Counted from the first letter of the stretch, positions 5,752-14,563 are shown. The stretch: 14,638 nucleotides of DNA from an uncultured Mediterraneibacter sp. (GCF_934330165.1 NZ_CAKRGI010000041.1:1-14638); one strand, 5' to 3'. The notes: generated from the sequence alone by a model not told the origin. Translations and numbers: made by a program.

Positions 5752-5892
5752 TTTAAAATCTATCAAACTCTGACTGACCTGCGATGCAGGGTAGGATTTT
5801 TTGAATGGTGAGGATATGCAGGAGTTTCTTCAGATTTCTAAAATGGGATTCCAGAAGATTGAGATCCGGGAAGGAGAAAGTACTTGATCTTA

Positions 5893-5914
5893 TGCCAATA
5901 AAGTGCCAATAAAG
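5893..5914 (+). repeat. Perfect 11-bp tandem duplication
   Basis: TGCCAATAAAG occurs twice head-to-tail (5893-5903, 5904-5914) just inside the boundary between the accessory segment and the host-like genes. It may be a replication slippage product or an insertion scar. The stretch 5687-5931 otherwise holds the promoter above, a short hairpin (CCTGC/GCAGG, 5778-5790) six bases before a T-run, and no gene I can support. Confidence 0.6.
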
Positions 5915-5931
5915 CCATCAAAAAATAAATA

Positions 5932-6174
5932 GTGCAGGTGAAAAAAGATCGATGTGTTGAAAGAAAATTTGCCAAAATCATGAAAGATGATATAATGAGC
6001 GTTAGCGAGCAGGAGAAAGTACGGCTTTTTCAATGTGAGCGGCGAATGGAGATTATACTCGCTGTGACTGTGGTGATCGAGACAGGGCATTTCTTTATGG
6101 TGGTCACCATTATTTTTGTAGTGTATTACGAAGCTTGTCATATCAGAGAGCGGATGAAAATAAGCAGAAAATGA
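5932..6174 (+). CDS. Small single-pass membrane protein (hypothetical)
   Basis: Up to 80 residues from GTG 5932; in-frame starts also exist at GTG 5938, ATG 5980 and ATG 5995, none with a clear ribosome site, so the true start is uncertain and the product may be 60-65 residues. The N-terminal part is charged; residues about 40-65 form a hydrophobic helix (EIILAVTVVIETGHFFMVVT, IIFVVYYEA), followed by a basic tail (IRERMKISRK). It ends 19 bases before the permease gene and probably shares its transcript. I recognise no family. Confidence 0.4.
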   Translation: MQVKKDRCVERKFAKIMKDDIMSVSEQEKVRLFQCERRMEIILAVTVVIETGHFFMVVTIIFVVYYEACHIRERMKISRK

Positions 6175-6193
6175 AACGAAAGAGGAGAACGAT

Positions 6194-7543
6194 TTGAATC
6201 ACTATACGATCTATGAACTATTATGGCTTTTCTTCCTGTATTCTTTTGGTGGATGGATACTGGAGACTGTTCTGGCCACATTGAAACAGAAAAAATTTGC
6301 GAACAGGGGACTTGTGAACGGTCCATACTGCGTGATGTATGGATTTACTGCAGTTCTTATGACTGTGGGACTGCAGGAACTGACGGGATTCTGGCTTTTT
6401 CTTTTTGCAGCAGTTTATGCTACGGTTGTAGAGTGGATCGGCGGGCATCTGATGGAGCGGATCTTTAAAGAACGCTGGTGGGACTATTCCAATGTGAAGT
6501 GGAATCTGGATGGATATATCTGTCTTCCGGCATCTCTGGTCTGGGGCGGACTGGGGTATATCGCTGTCCGGTGGGGCAATATGCTGAGTCTGGATTTGCT
6601 GCATCTTCTCCCGGAGCTTGTGATGAAGATATTGATCCTGGTGTTGCTGCTGTTCCTGTGTGTGGATGTTTTTGCATCTTTTATGCTGCTGACAGGGGCC
6701 AGCAGAAATCCGAAGCAGTGGGAAGAAACGGATGCACAGATTGATAAGCTGAGTGCAAGATTAAGCTCCTGGATTTCAGAACGGGTCGAAAGGCGTGTGA
6801 AGAAAGCCTATCCGAGTGTACGGAAAACCGAAGAAAAGGCAGCAGAAAAAAGGAATGCATTTGCGGTCGGATGTGGATTTTATAAGATTGTATTACTTTT
6901 TATTATCGGGGCATTTTTAGGTGACATTACGGAGACAATTTTTTGCCGGATCACGATGGGGGTATGGATGAGCCGGAGCAGTGTGGTATGGGGGCCATTC
7001 AGTATTGTATGGGGTCTGGCAATCGCACTGGTAACAGCATTGCTCTATAAATATAAAGACCGCAGTAATACCTTTTTATTTATTATAGGAACACTGCTTG
7101 GTGGTGCGTATGAGTATCTGTGCAGTGTATTTACCGAGATTTTTTTCGGAAAAGTCTTTTGGGATTACAGCAATATTCCATTTAATTTAGGTGGCAGGAT
7201 CAATCTTCTTTACTGTTTCTTCTGGGGGATTGCTGCAGTAGTATGGTTTAAAAGTCTGTATCCACCGTTGGAAAAATGGATTGAACGGATTCCCAGAAAG
7301 GTCGGAAAGATCATAACCTGGGGACTGCTTGTATTTATGTGCTGTAATATCATGGTTTCCTGTATGGCTTTAGTGCGGTATGATGAAAGAGAAAAAGGGA
7401 TCAGGGCGGAAACCAGATGGGAGCATTGGACGGATGAGCATTATGATGATGTGAAGATGAAGAAAATTTATCCGAATGCAAAGGGTGTCAAAAAGGAAAA
7501 GACGGAGGAAAAAGATGCGGGATCAAAAGCAGCAGAATCATAA
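6194..7543 (+). CDS. Putative ABC transporter permease, CmpB family (internally duplicated)
   Basis: 449 residues with two related membrane halves. Half one (1-175) holds FGGWILETVL (18-27) and WWDYSNVKWNLDGYICLP (about 94-111). Half two (about 229-400) holds GAFLGDITETIF and FWDYSNIPFNLGGRINLLY (about 320). The shared W-D-Y-S-N-x3-N-L-x-G-x-I block marks each half, as in PF06541 (ABC_trans_CmpB). A soluble charged linker (175-228) separates them. The C-terminus (400-449) is lysine/glutamate-rich and probably cytoplasmic. The start is TTG 6194, supported by AGAGGAG (6181-6187) at 6 bases. No ATPase gene is nearby, so transport itself is unproven and the family title is largely historical. Its end overlaps the kinase start by 29 bases, implying translational coupling. 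Confidence 0.85.
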   Translation: MNHYTIYELLWLFFLYSFGGWILETVLATLKQKKFANRGLVNGPYCVMYGFTAVLMTVGLQELTGFWLFLFAAVYATVVEWIGGHLMERIFKERWWDYSNVKWNLDGYICLPASLVWGGLGYIAVRWGNMLSLDLLHLLPELVMKILILVLLLFLCVDVFASFMLLTGASRNPKQWEETDAQIDKLSARLSSWISERVERRVKKAYPSVRKTEEKAAEKRNAFAVGCGFYKIVLLFIIGAFLGDITETIFCRITMGVWMSRSSVVWGPFSIVWGLAIALVTALLYKYKDRSNTFLFIIGTLLGGAYEYLCSVFTEIFFGKVFWDYSNIPFNLGGRINLLYCFFWGIAAVVWFKSLYPPLEKWIERIPRKVGKIITWGLLVFMCCNIMVSCMALVRYDEREKGIRAETRWEHWTDEHYDDVKMKKIYPNAKGVKKEKTEEKDAGSKAAES

Positions 7544-8360
7544 TCAACAGAAAAAGATTGCACTGGTTAATGATTTTACGGGATTTGGCAGATGTTCGAT
7601 CGCAGTGCAGCTGCCGGTTATTTCCATGATGAAAGTGCAGTGCTGTGCTGTTCCGACAGCAATTTTCTCAGATCATACAGCTTATGATTCTTTTTACTGC
7701 ACGGACTATACGGCAGAGATGGAACCGTATATTGAAGAGTGGAAGAAACTGCGTCTTAAATTCCAGGGAATCTGTACCGGATTTCTTGGCTCAGAAGAGC
7801 AGATCAGGATCGTCAGTGAGTTTATACACACTTTTAAAGAAAAAGATACAACAGTCGTAGTCGATCCGGTTATGGGAGACGGCGGAGAGCGGTATGCAAC
7901 CTATACGGAAGAAATGTGCCGGAAGATGAGTGAAGTTGTGCAGTATGCAGATATTGTTGTGCCAAATGTGACAGAAGCCTGTCTTCTTACCGGTACGCAA
8001 TATAAGGAAGAATGGAGTATCGGAGAACTGGAGCGGCTGGCAGAGAAGATTGCCGGTTCAGGGCCGGCGAAAGTAGTGATCACCGGGATTGAAAAGAAAA
8101 ATTATGTAGCAAATCTCTGTTATGAAAAGGGAGCAGGGTATGAGATGATCCAGACGGAAAAGATTGGAAGTCCCCGTTCGGGAACCGGCGATATTTTTGC
8201 AGCGATTATTGCGGCAGATGCGGTCAATGGAACGGGGCTGACCGAATCGGTGAGAAAGGCATCCGGGTTTATCGGAAAATGCATTCAGAGATCAGTAGAA
8301 CTGGAGATTCCTCTGGCAGATGGGATCTGCTTTGAAGAACTGCTGTATCTGTTAAAATAG
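7515..8360 (+). CDS. pdxY: Pyridoxamine/pyridoxal kinase (PdxY/PdxK family)
   Basis: 281 residues. It phosphorylates pyridoxal, pyridoxamine or pyridoxine with ATP in the vitamin B6 salvage pathway, in the cytoplasm. KIALVNDFTGFGRCSIA (14-30) is the typical beta-1 and substrate loop, VVVDPVMGDGGERY (about 114-127) the ribokinase-fold core, VVITGIE the strand before the ATP lid, and RSGTGDIFAA (222-231) the anion hole with catalytic Asp226. GGAGG (7504-7508) lies 6 bases before ATG 7515, preferred over an upstream in-frame ATG at 7476 that would add 13 basic residues inside the permease gene. The gene begins 29 bases before the permease stop. Which B6 vitamer it prefers cannot be told from sequence. 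Confidence 0.88.
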   Translation: MRDQKQQNHNQQKKIALVNDFTGFGRCSIAVQLPVISMMKVQCCAVPTAIFSDHTAYDSFYCTDYTAEMEPYIEEWKKLRLKFQGICTGFLGSEEQIRIVSEFIHTFKEKDTTVVVDPVMGDGGERYATYTEEMCRKMSEVVQYADIVVPNVTEACLLTGTQYKEEWSIGELERLAEKIAGSGPAKVVITGIEKKNYVANLCYEKGAGYEMIQTEKIGSPRSGTGDIFAAIIAADAVNGTGLTESVRKASGFIGKCIQRSVELEIPLADGICFEELLYLLK

Positions 8361-8420
8361 ATTTTATACAACACTGACAGAAAGTAAAGTACAGGATATA
8401 TGGAAATGAGGAGAAGGTTT

Positions 8421-8969
8421 ATGAAAGAAAAATTACTGACACCACCGAACATCTGCACAATGTTAAGGATAGTGGGAACTGTCGGACTTTTACTGATCCG
8501 GCCGCTGACACTGCCTTTTTATATTCTTTATACATTCTGTGGAATAACGGATGTGCTGGATGGAACGATCGCAAGAGCAACGAACAGTACCAGTGAGTTT
8601 GGGGCAAGGCTGGACAGTATTGCAGATCTGATTTTTTATGCGGTGATGATCGTAAAATTTTTCCCGATCCTGCTGGAAGTGCTTCCGGTGTGGATGTGGT
8701 ATTGTATCGGTGCGGTACTGGTGATCCGTGCCTGCTCCTATGTTACAGCCGCTGTGCGGTATCACCGGTTTGCGTCACTGCATACGATCCTGAACAAGGC
8801 GACAGGTTTTTGTGTCTTCTGTCTGCCGTATATGCTTGTACAGGATTTTGCACTGAGATATTGTGAAATTACATGTGTGATTGCAGGGCTGGCTTCGACA
8901 GAAGAATTTTTGATCCATCTTCTGTCGAAAGAATATGAACCGGGCAGAAAATTTATATGGAAAAGATAG
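8421..8969 (+). CDS. CDP-alcohol phosphatidyltransferase family membrane protein
   Basis: 182 residues from ATG 8421, chosen because GAGGAGAAGG (8408-8417) ends a few bases upstream; ATG 8400 has only a badly spaced AGGA. The family signature D-x2-DG-x2-AR-x8-G-x3-D-x3-D is complete: Asp44, Asp47-Gly48, Ala51-Arg52, Gly61, Asp65, Asp69 (TDVLDGTIAR, then FGARLDSIAD). Five or six hydrophobic helices surround it. Such enzymes swap the CMP of a CDP-alcohol or CDP-diacylglycerol for a second alcohol, as in phosphatidylglycerol, phosphatidylserine or cardiolipin synthesis. It is similar in size to PgsA, but I see nothing that fixes the acceptor. It follows the kinase by 60 bases and ends at the convergent terminator. 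Confidence 0.88.
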   Translation: MKEKLLTPPNICTMLRIVGTVGLLLIRPLTLPFYILYTFCGITDVLDGTIARATNSTSEFGARLDSIADLIFYAVMIVKFFPILLEVLPVWMWYCIGAVLVIRACSYVTAAVRYHRFASLHTILNKATGFCVFCLPYMLVQDFALRYCEITCVIAGLASTEEFLIHLLSKEYEPGRKFIWKR

Positions 8970-8978
8970 AAAAAGGAA

Positions 8979-9019
8979 AGAGCTATTGCAGAAATAACCG
9001 CAGTAGCTTTTCTTTTTTC
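8979..9019. terminator. Bidirectional terminator between convergent genes
   Basis: AAGAGCTATTGC (8979-8990) pairs with GCAGTAGCTTTT (about 9000-9011), 12 bp with two G-T pairs and an 8-10 base loop. TTTTCTTTTTT follows on the forward strand, and a TTTCCTTTTTC run follows on the reverse. It serves the phosphatidyltransferase and the reverse-strand dehydrogenase, whose stop codon lies inside the stem. Confidence 0.7.
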
Positions 9020-10362
9020 TGTGTATATTTCTGATACCGGATCGGAAGATCCATCCAGGTCTTTTTATCTACAATACTCCGGGAATGACTGAAAGTTTCA
9101 AAACCGGTTTTCCCATGGTAAGATCCCATTCCGCTCTCACCTATGCCGCCAAATGGCATGGAACTGGTTGCCAGATGAATCACGGTATCGTTTATGCAGC
9201 CGCCACCGAAACGGCAGGAACGAAGCAGCTTTTTCTGTGCAGACCTTTCTTCACTGAAAAAATAAAAAGCCAGTGGATGTGGGTGGGATTCTACAGTATG
9301 GATCACTTCTTCCAGAGTGTCATAGGTCAGAATCGGAAGGATCGGCCCGAAGATTTCTTCTCCCATGACGGCATCCTCCCAGGTAACACCGGTCATAACA
9401 GTAGGTTCAATACGAAGTGTTGCTGCATCTGAATTTCCTCCCCAGACGATCTTTTCAGGAGCGAGGAGTCCCAGAAGTCGCTGGAAATGCTTTTCGTTGA
9501 TGATCTTGCCATAATCCGGGTTCAGCAACGGGGTCTTTCCAAACTGAATTCGGATCTCCTGTTGGATCGCAATAACTAATTTTTGCCGGATCGAATGATG
9601 GCACAGGATATAATCAGGTGCAACGCAGGTCTGTCCGCAGTTTAAAAATTTTCCAAAAACAATGCGTCTGGCAGCAAGCGGGATTTTTGCGGTGGAGTCG
9701 ACGATACAGGGACTTTTTCCACCCAGTTCCAATGTCACAGGGGTCAGATTCTCTGCAGCATGCCGCAGAACATCCTTTCCGACAGCCTTGCTTCCGGTAA
9801 AAAAGATCTTGTCAAACTTCTGGCGGAGCAATGCCTGATTTTCTGTACGTCCTCCATCAATGACGGAAATATAATCCGCAGGGAAAGTGGTTTCGATGAT
9901 TTCTTTGATCACAGCAAGCGTGGCAGGAGCGTAGGCACTTGGCTTCAAGATGACGGTATTTCCTGCAGCGATGGCATCGATCAGCGGCTCCAAAGTCAGC
10001 AGAAGCGGATAGTTCCACGGACTCATGATCAGAACCGTTCCATATGGGATGGGAGAACGGTAGCTGTGGGCTGCAAACTGGGAGAGAGGCGTTGGTACAG
10101 TCCGGTTTTTTGCCAGGGATCTGACATGACGCTGCATCCATGAAAGTTCGGAGAACGTCAGCCCGATCTCACACATATAACTTTCCATATTACTTTTTCC
10201 AAGATCCTCTTTCAGTGCATGCCGGAGAAGGGGTTCATTTTTTTTGATGGTTCTTTTCAGTTTTTCAAGCTGTCTGAGACGAAAGGAAACAGGAAACGTT
10301 TTCCCTGTTGAAAAAAGAGTACGTTGTCTTTCAAGCAGCTTTCTGATCTCTGCTTCTGTCAT
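8983..10362 (-). CDS. Aldehyde dehydrogenase, ALDH3-like
   Basis: 459 residues, the short form typical of class 3 and coniferyl-type enzymes. It oxidises an aldehyde to its acid with NAD(P). SPWNYP carries Asn117, VILKPSA the cofactor Lys140, FFTGSKAVGK (187-196) the nucleotide loop, LELGGKSP the general base Glu212, and NCGQTCVAPD the catalytic Cys246. EEIFGPILP and the C-terminal block PFGGIGESGMGSYHGKTGFE, F-S-H-S-R are the usual ALDH3 ends. No acyl-CoA-forming features or membrane anchor were noticed, though the C-terminus (QKKEKLLRLFLQ) is amphipathic, as in membrane-associated class 3 enzymes. GGAGGTG (10368-10374, reverse) sits 5 bases before ATG 10362. It is transcribed alone, divergent from the sialidase. 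Substrate unknown. Confidence 0.9.
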   Translation of the reverse strand: MTEAEIRKLLERQRTLFSTGKTFPVSFRLRQLEKLKRTIKKNEPLLRHALKEDLGKSNMESYMCEIGLTFSELSWMQRHVRSLAKNRTVPTPLSQFAAHSYRSPIPYGTVLIMSPWNYPLLLTLEPLIDAIAAGNTVILKPSAYAPATLAVIKEIIETTFPADYISVIDGGRTENQALLRQKFDKIFFTGSKAVGKDVLRHAAENLTPVTLELGGKSPCIVDSTAKIPLAARRIVFGKFLNCGQTCVAPDYILCHHSIRQKLVIAIQQEIRIQFGKTPLLNPDYGKIINEKHFQRLLGLLAPEKIVWGGNSDAATLRIEPTVMTGVTWEDAVMGEEIFGPILPILTYDTLEEVIHTVESHPHPLAFYFFSEERSAQKKLLRSCRFGGGCINDTVIHLATSSMPFGGIGESGMGSYHGKTGFETFSHSRSIVDKKTWMDLPIRYQKYTQKKEKLLRLFLQ

Positions 10363-10573
10363 AATAGCACCTCCACTGTCTGTTATAAAAATCCGGCTTT
10401 CTGATGTCCGATGTAGGAAAATCTGCCGGAATCAAAGATTTGCATTCCGGAACCGGGATGGTTTCATTTTACAGAAAAAAAGAACAGGTTTCAATGCTTT
10501 AAAGAACAGGTTTTGGCAGTTCCGAATCAGATAAAATCAGACCGCAGAAATGCAGAATCATACGAGTGAAAAA

Positions 10574-10602
10574 ATGACAGACAGATTAAAATGTAATAGA
10601 CT
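10574..10602 (+). promoter_or_regulatory. Promoter of the sialidase gene
   Basis: ATGACA (10574-10579) and TAGACT (10597-10602) match the -35 and -10 consensus at 5/6 and 4/6 with an ideal 17-bp spacer, about 54 bases before ATG 10656. GAGGAGAGG before the ATG is the ribosome site. The divergent intergenic region 10363-10655 otherwise shows a repeated AAAGAACAGGTTT/AAAGAACAGGTTTT pair (about 10467 and 10501) and no gene. Confidence 0.45.
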
Positions 10603-10655
10603 ATGCATAAAAGGAAAGGTTATGCAGGTATTGTGAAAAAGAGGAGAGGAAAAAG

Positions 10656-13600
10656 ATGAAAAAAAGAAAAAGAGTGCTTGCTCTGATGCTGGCAGGAGTT
10701 CTGACGCTTGGATGTTTCCCGACAACGGTCCAAGCTGTGAATAATGCGTATGACGGAACAAAGCCGGCAGACGGAACAACAAAAAAGCAGCCATTTTTGG
10801 CTGGTACGGGTGGAAGTACGAATTTCAGAATCCCGGGACTTGTTACGTTGAATGACGGAACTCTTGTTGCATCCAGTGATGCACGCTGGAATGGCGGAGG
10901 TGACGGTGGCGGACTGGATACGATTGTTTCCCGTTCTACAGATAATGGTAAGACCTGGAGCTATACCTTTGCCAATTATTTAGGAGATAATGGCAATGTA
11001 CATAATAACGGTTCTACGGCATTTATTGATCCGGCACTGACGACCGACGGTGAGACCGTTTACATGGCTGCAGATCTGTATCCGGCCGGAACGGCACTGA
11101 ACAGTGCAAGCTATGCACCAAAGACAGGACATACAGGATATGATTCCCGGCATCGTCTTGTGCTTGCAAAAGCAACAGAAGGTGTGACAGCCGCTTCTGA
11201 TACAGCACAGCGTATGAATGCGGCGTTTACTTATTATCTGGAAAAGAATCCGGATGAGAATGCCGCTTCTTATTATCTGCTGAAGGATGCTTCGGGAAAT
11301 ACAGTCAGCGGTTATACGGTGGATGCGTATTTCAACATCACAGGAAACGGAGTCAATACAAATCTGTTCTGTGGAGATTCTCCGTACTTCCCATATCCGA
11401 CAGATTTTATTTATATGACAAAATCTACAGATGGCGGAGAGACCTGGTCAGAGCCGACATTTCTGGATGTAAAGAAAGCATCCGAGCAGAGTCTGCTGGT
11501 AGGACCGGGACGTGGAATTGTGATCTCTTCGGGAGAACATAAAGGAAGAATCGTATTTACATGTTATGAATTTACAAGTGGTGACAAGAACAGTGCAGCA
11601 ATCTATTCTGATGACAATGGAGTAACGTGGCACAGAGGAGCATCTGTAAAGAATTTAAGTTCTGAGGCGGTTGTCACAGAGGCAGACGGAAAGCTGTATA
11701 TGTTTGTACGTCGTGAAAATGTTTACTATGTATCTAATGATGGCGGAGAGACCTGGTCAGATCCACAGGCAATGGGAATTTCCTATAATGCGACCTGTCA
11801 GCTTACAGCTACAACATATTCTGAGAAGATCAATGGAAAGACGGCCATCTTTTTTGCATGTCCGTCCAATACATCCAGCCGTGCGGCAGGAAAGATCTAT
11901 GTAGGACTGGTTCAGGATGACGGAAGTATTGACTGGGCATATGACTACAGTATTAATGGAAGTGCATACTATGCATATTCCTGTATTTCAGAGATGGGCA
12001 ATGGAAATATCGGACTTCTGTATGAAAGTAACGGAACAGCGATCACATTCAAAGAGATTGCTCTGAAAGATATTGTCGGATCAGCTTCTGTAGGAAGTGT
12101 CTGGCTGACAGATGAGGATGGAAATGTGATCAGTTCAGACAGCATGAAATCCTCGCAGACAAAGACTTATACAGTCAACGGAGTTGCAGAGGGCACATCG
12201 GTTGAAGTTACATCATCCGATGAAAGTACTGTAACAGCCGTATATGAAAATGGAAAACTAAAAGTTACTTCAGGACAGGCGGAAGGACTGAAGCAGGCAG
12301 CTGTAACGGTTCATGCAGGTTCTTTTGTCAGAATTCTGAAACTGAATATCAGTGATACAGAGAACTACAAAGTTGTAGAACTGAATATGGGAGGAACAAA
12401 ATCCTATACAGATACAACCGGAAATTACAGTGCAGCAGATACTTCGTCACTTGATAAGACTACCGCAAAAGTAACGATGACCGGGGAAGATCCACAGGCA
12501 CCGGAAGTAAAGACAGTCGCAGTAAAAGCAACCGCAACCGCAACATTTAACGGTGCAGAGCTGGATCTGGATGACTGCGAATATACTTTTGAAGCTACAG
12601 GAACAGACAACCAGTACAAAGTGAAAGCGACAACGGCAGATGGACAGACTGTCTACCTTGGAACAAGAGCGGCCGGTTCCAATAATGTTCCAAGCAGTAC
12701 GACAGAAACGTCGATCACGGTTGCAAAGCATAGTACGGATAGTTTGTTTACACTGAAAGATAACAGTACAGGAAGTGTAGGAAATATTTTATGGTTCTGG
12801 AGTACTGATACATCCAAGCTGTATTTCGACAGAAACAGCAGTGTTGCTGATAACTGCTATTTTGAATTATATAAAAAGTCAGTTTCTGCACCGGAAGATT
12901 CTGCAGTACACGGATATCAGAAAGTGACAGCACTTGATGAGATCCAGGGTGGCAAAAAATATCTGATCGTAACAAAGGCAGATGCCAACAATAACCAATA
13001 TGTAGTTGTACCATCTGCAGCAGCTGTGGCAAATCGTTATGAGCATGTAGGAAAGCTGAAAACCAATACAGAGGGTACACCGGGAAGTACACAGATTACT
13101 TTCGAGGGAACAGGCGAAGGAACAACTTCCGTTACCATCGGTGCAGTTACTTATTATGTTGTAGTAAAAAACGAAGTACAGAAAGTGGAACTGAAAGTCG
13201 GAGAAAAATTCCTTGCACCTGGAAAGCTGATGCAGCAGGAAAGCAGCCAGAAGATTCTTTCTCTTACCGCAAATGGCGATCAGCCTCCATATGTGAAAAA
13301 TACAGAGATCGTATCAGGAAAAGAATATCTGATCGGTCAGGGATCTTATGTATTGGTGAACAGCCAGAGTACTGCATCAGGAACACCGACAGGACTCGCA
13401 ATGAAGACAGCAGATCTTGAGTCGGATGACCAGTCTGCTTATATGTGGACTGTGAAAGCAGTTGACGGAGGATATACAATTCAGGATGTCAACGGAAAAT
13501 ATTTAAGTTTTAACGGAAGTAATGTGGGATTGAGTGATACAGCTCAGACACTGACAGTAGGAAATGGAGCATCTGATGGATTTGGTATTTCCTATGGTGG

Positions 13601-14504
13601 ACAGTATCTGAACAACTACGGCCGCAGCAATACAAAGGTTGCCGGCTATTCTGCAAATGACAATGACTGGTATTTATTTGCACCGGAAACCGGCTATTTT
13701 GTTACCGCAGAAAAAGCAGGAACAACAACCGTTGTGATCGGCGGAGTGACATACGAGATCGTTGTAACAGAGACAGAGTGTAAGCATGAAAATACAGAAA
13801 GAGTCGGAGTGAAGGATCCTACCTGTACGGAACCGGGAACTACAGGAAAGCTTGTTTGTAAAGACTGCAATGAGACGCTGGAAGAAGCAGCAGAGATCGC
13901 AGCAACAGGTCACAGCTATGGCGAATGGACTGTTGTAAAAGAGGCCACAACAGAGGAAGAGGGTCTTGAAAAGAGAGTTTGCGAGAAGTGTGATGCAGAG
14001 CAGACAAGAAGTATTCCGAAGCTGGAAAAACCGGATCAGCCGGATGTTCCGGAAAAACCGGGAACTCCTGAAAATGTGAATGAAACTGAGATCGGAAAAG
14101 ATTCAGTTAAGATCAGTTGGAAAGCACCGGAAAGTGGTGCAGAAGTTGCCCGGTATGCAGTCTTCTTAAATGGAAAAGAGGTTGCCAGGGTAGATGCAGC
14201 AATTACAGAGTATATATTTACCGGACTGAATGCCGGAACAGAGTATACAGTCGCAGTTCAGGCAATCGGTACAAACGGAGAAATTTCAGGTACAGTTGAG
14301 ATGAAAGTGACAACTGCGGATGATGATAGGAAACCGTCCGATCATCAGAAACCATCTGACAACAAAACTGCCGGAACAACAGTCACAGGCAGCAAGGCAG
14401 CTAAGACCGGAGATGTTTCCAACGTACTTCTTCCGGGAATGACCATGCTTCTTGCAGGTGGTGCTGCAGCCGGAACACTGCTTGGGAAAAAAAGAAAGAA
14501 ATAA
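10656..14504 (+). CDS. Secreted, wall-anchored multidomain GH33 sialidase
   Basis: 1282 residues; releases sialic acid from mucin or glycoprotein glycans outside the cell. Signal peptide 1-27 (cut after TVQA). GH33 catalytic domain about 45-475: NFRIPG (Arg58), SSDARWNGGGDGGG (Arg77, probable acid/base Asp83), EAVV Glu337, Arg352/353, and YYAYSCISEMGNGNIGLLYE with probable nucleophile Tyr441. Four Asp boxes S-x-D-x-G-x-T-W lie at 94-101, 257-264, 318-325 and 360-367. Two related modules follow: about 571-840 (ends VTIGAVTYYVVV) and 841-1038 (ends VVIGGVTYEIVV), each with beta-rich, lectin-like inserts. A CxxC-rich module (1042-1122), one fibronectin III domain (1136-1220), a Ser/Thr/Lys linker and a sorting tail complete it: AAKTGD (1248-1253), hydrophobic stretch, KKRKK. 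No N-terminal CBM40 was recognised. Whether it is hydrolytic or an intramolecular trans-sialidase cannot be decided. Confidence 0.93.
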   Translation: MKKRKRVLALMLAGVLTLGCFPTTVQAVNNAYDGTKPADGTTKKQPFLAGTGGSTNFRIPGLVTLNDGTLVASSDARWNGGGDGGGLDTIVSRSTDNGKTWSYTFANYLGDNGNVHNNGSTAFIDPALTTDGETVYMAADLYPAGTALNSASYAPKTGHTGYDSRHRLVLAKATEGVTAASDTAQRMNAAFTYYLEKNPDENAASYYLLKDASGNTVSGYTVDAYFNITGNGVNTNLFCGDSPYFPYPTDFIYMTKSTDGGETWSEPTFLDVKKASEQSLLVGPGRGIVISSGEHKGRIVFTCYEFTSGDKNSAAIYSDDNGVTWHRGASVKNLSSEAVVTEADGKLYMFVRRENVYYVSNDGGETWSDPQAMGISYNATCQLTATTYSEKINGKTAIFFACPSNTSSRAAGKIYVGLVQDDGSIDWAYDYSINGSAYYAYSCISEMGNGNIGLLYESNGTAITFKEIALKDIVGSASVGSVWLTDEDGNVISSDSMKSSQTKTYTVNGVAEGTSVEVTSSDESTVTAVYENGKLKVTSGQAEGLKQAAVTVHAGSFVRILKLNISDTENYKVVELNMGGTKSYTDTTGNYSAADTSSLDKTTAKVTMTGEDPQAPEVKTVAVKATATATFNGAELDLDDCEYTFEATGTDNQYKVKATTADGQTVYLGTRAAGSNNVPSSTTETSITVAKHSTDSLFTLKDNSTGSVGNILWFWSTDTSKLYFDRNSSVADNCYFELYKKSVSAPEDSAVHGYQKVTALDEIQGGKKYLIVTKADANNNQYVVVPSAAAVANRYEHVGKLKTNTEGTPGSTQITFEGTGEGTTSVTIGAVTYYVVVKNEVQKVELKVGEKFLAPGKLMQQESSQKILSLTANGDQPPYVKNTEIVSGKEYLIGQGSYVLVNSQSTASGTPTGLAMKTADLESDDQSAYMWTVKAVDGGYTIQDVNGKYLSFNGSNVGLSDTAQTLTVGNGASDGFGISYGGQYLNNYGRSNTKVAGYSANDNDWYLFAPETGYFVTAEKAGTTTVVIGGVTYEIVVTETECKHENTERVGVKDPTCTEPGTTGKLVCKDCNETLEEAAEIAATGHSYGEWTVVKEATTEEEGLEKRVCEKCDAEQTRSIPKLEKPDQPDVPEKPGTPENVNETEIGKDSVKISWKAPESGAEVARYAVFLNGKEVARVDAAITEYIFTGLNAGTEYTVAVQAIGTNGEISGTVEMKVTTADDDRKPSDHQKPSDNKTAGTTVTGSKAAKTGDVSNVLLPGMTMLLAGGAAAGTLLGKKRKK

Positions 14505-14516
14505 AAATCCGGATTC

Positions 14517-14537
14517 ATAATGGATCAGAGCCATTAT
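14517..14537 (+). other. Stem-loop after the sialidase stop
   Basis: ATAATGG (14517-14523) pairs with CCATTAT (14531-14537) around a 7-base loop, 13 bases after TAA. A 10-base palindrome AATCCGGATT (14506-14515) precedes it. No T-run follows, so it is a weak candidate terminator or 3'-end structure. Confidence 0.35.
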
Positions 14538-14563
14538 AAAATCTGAAAAATAAGACAGACTAA

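Noticed and set aside
5761..5886. Possible C-terminal coding fragment ending in IEIREGEST before TGA at about 5886
   Set aside because: The frame is short, without a recognisable family or start; coding-like appearance alone is not enough.
9085..10143. Several forward open frames of 60-127 codons across the dehydrogenase gene
   Set aside because: They are antisense to a complete aldehyde dehydrogenase with all catalytic motifs, have no domain-like content and no ribosome sites.
10363..10420. Reverse-strand promoter CGGACA-17-TATAAC for the dehydrogenase
   Set aside because: The implied start would fall right at the ribosome site, leaving almost no leader; not convincing.
10656..10736. Lipoprotein signal (Cys20) in the sialidase
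   Set aside because: TLGC lacks the usual Leu at -3, and a good signal peptidase I site (VQA, 27) plus a C-terminal sorting tail make wall anchoring more likely.
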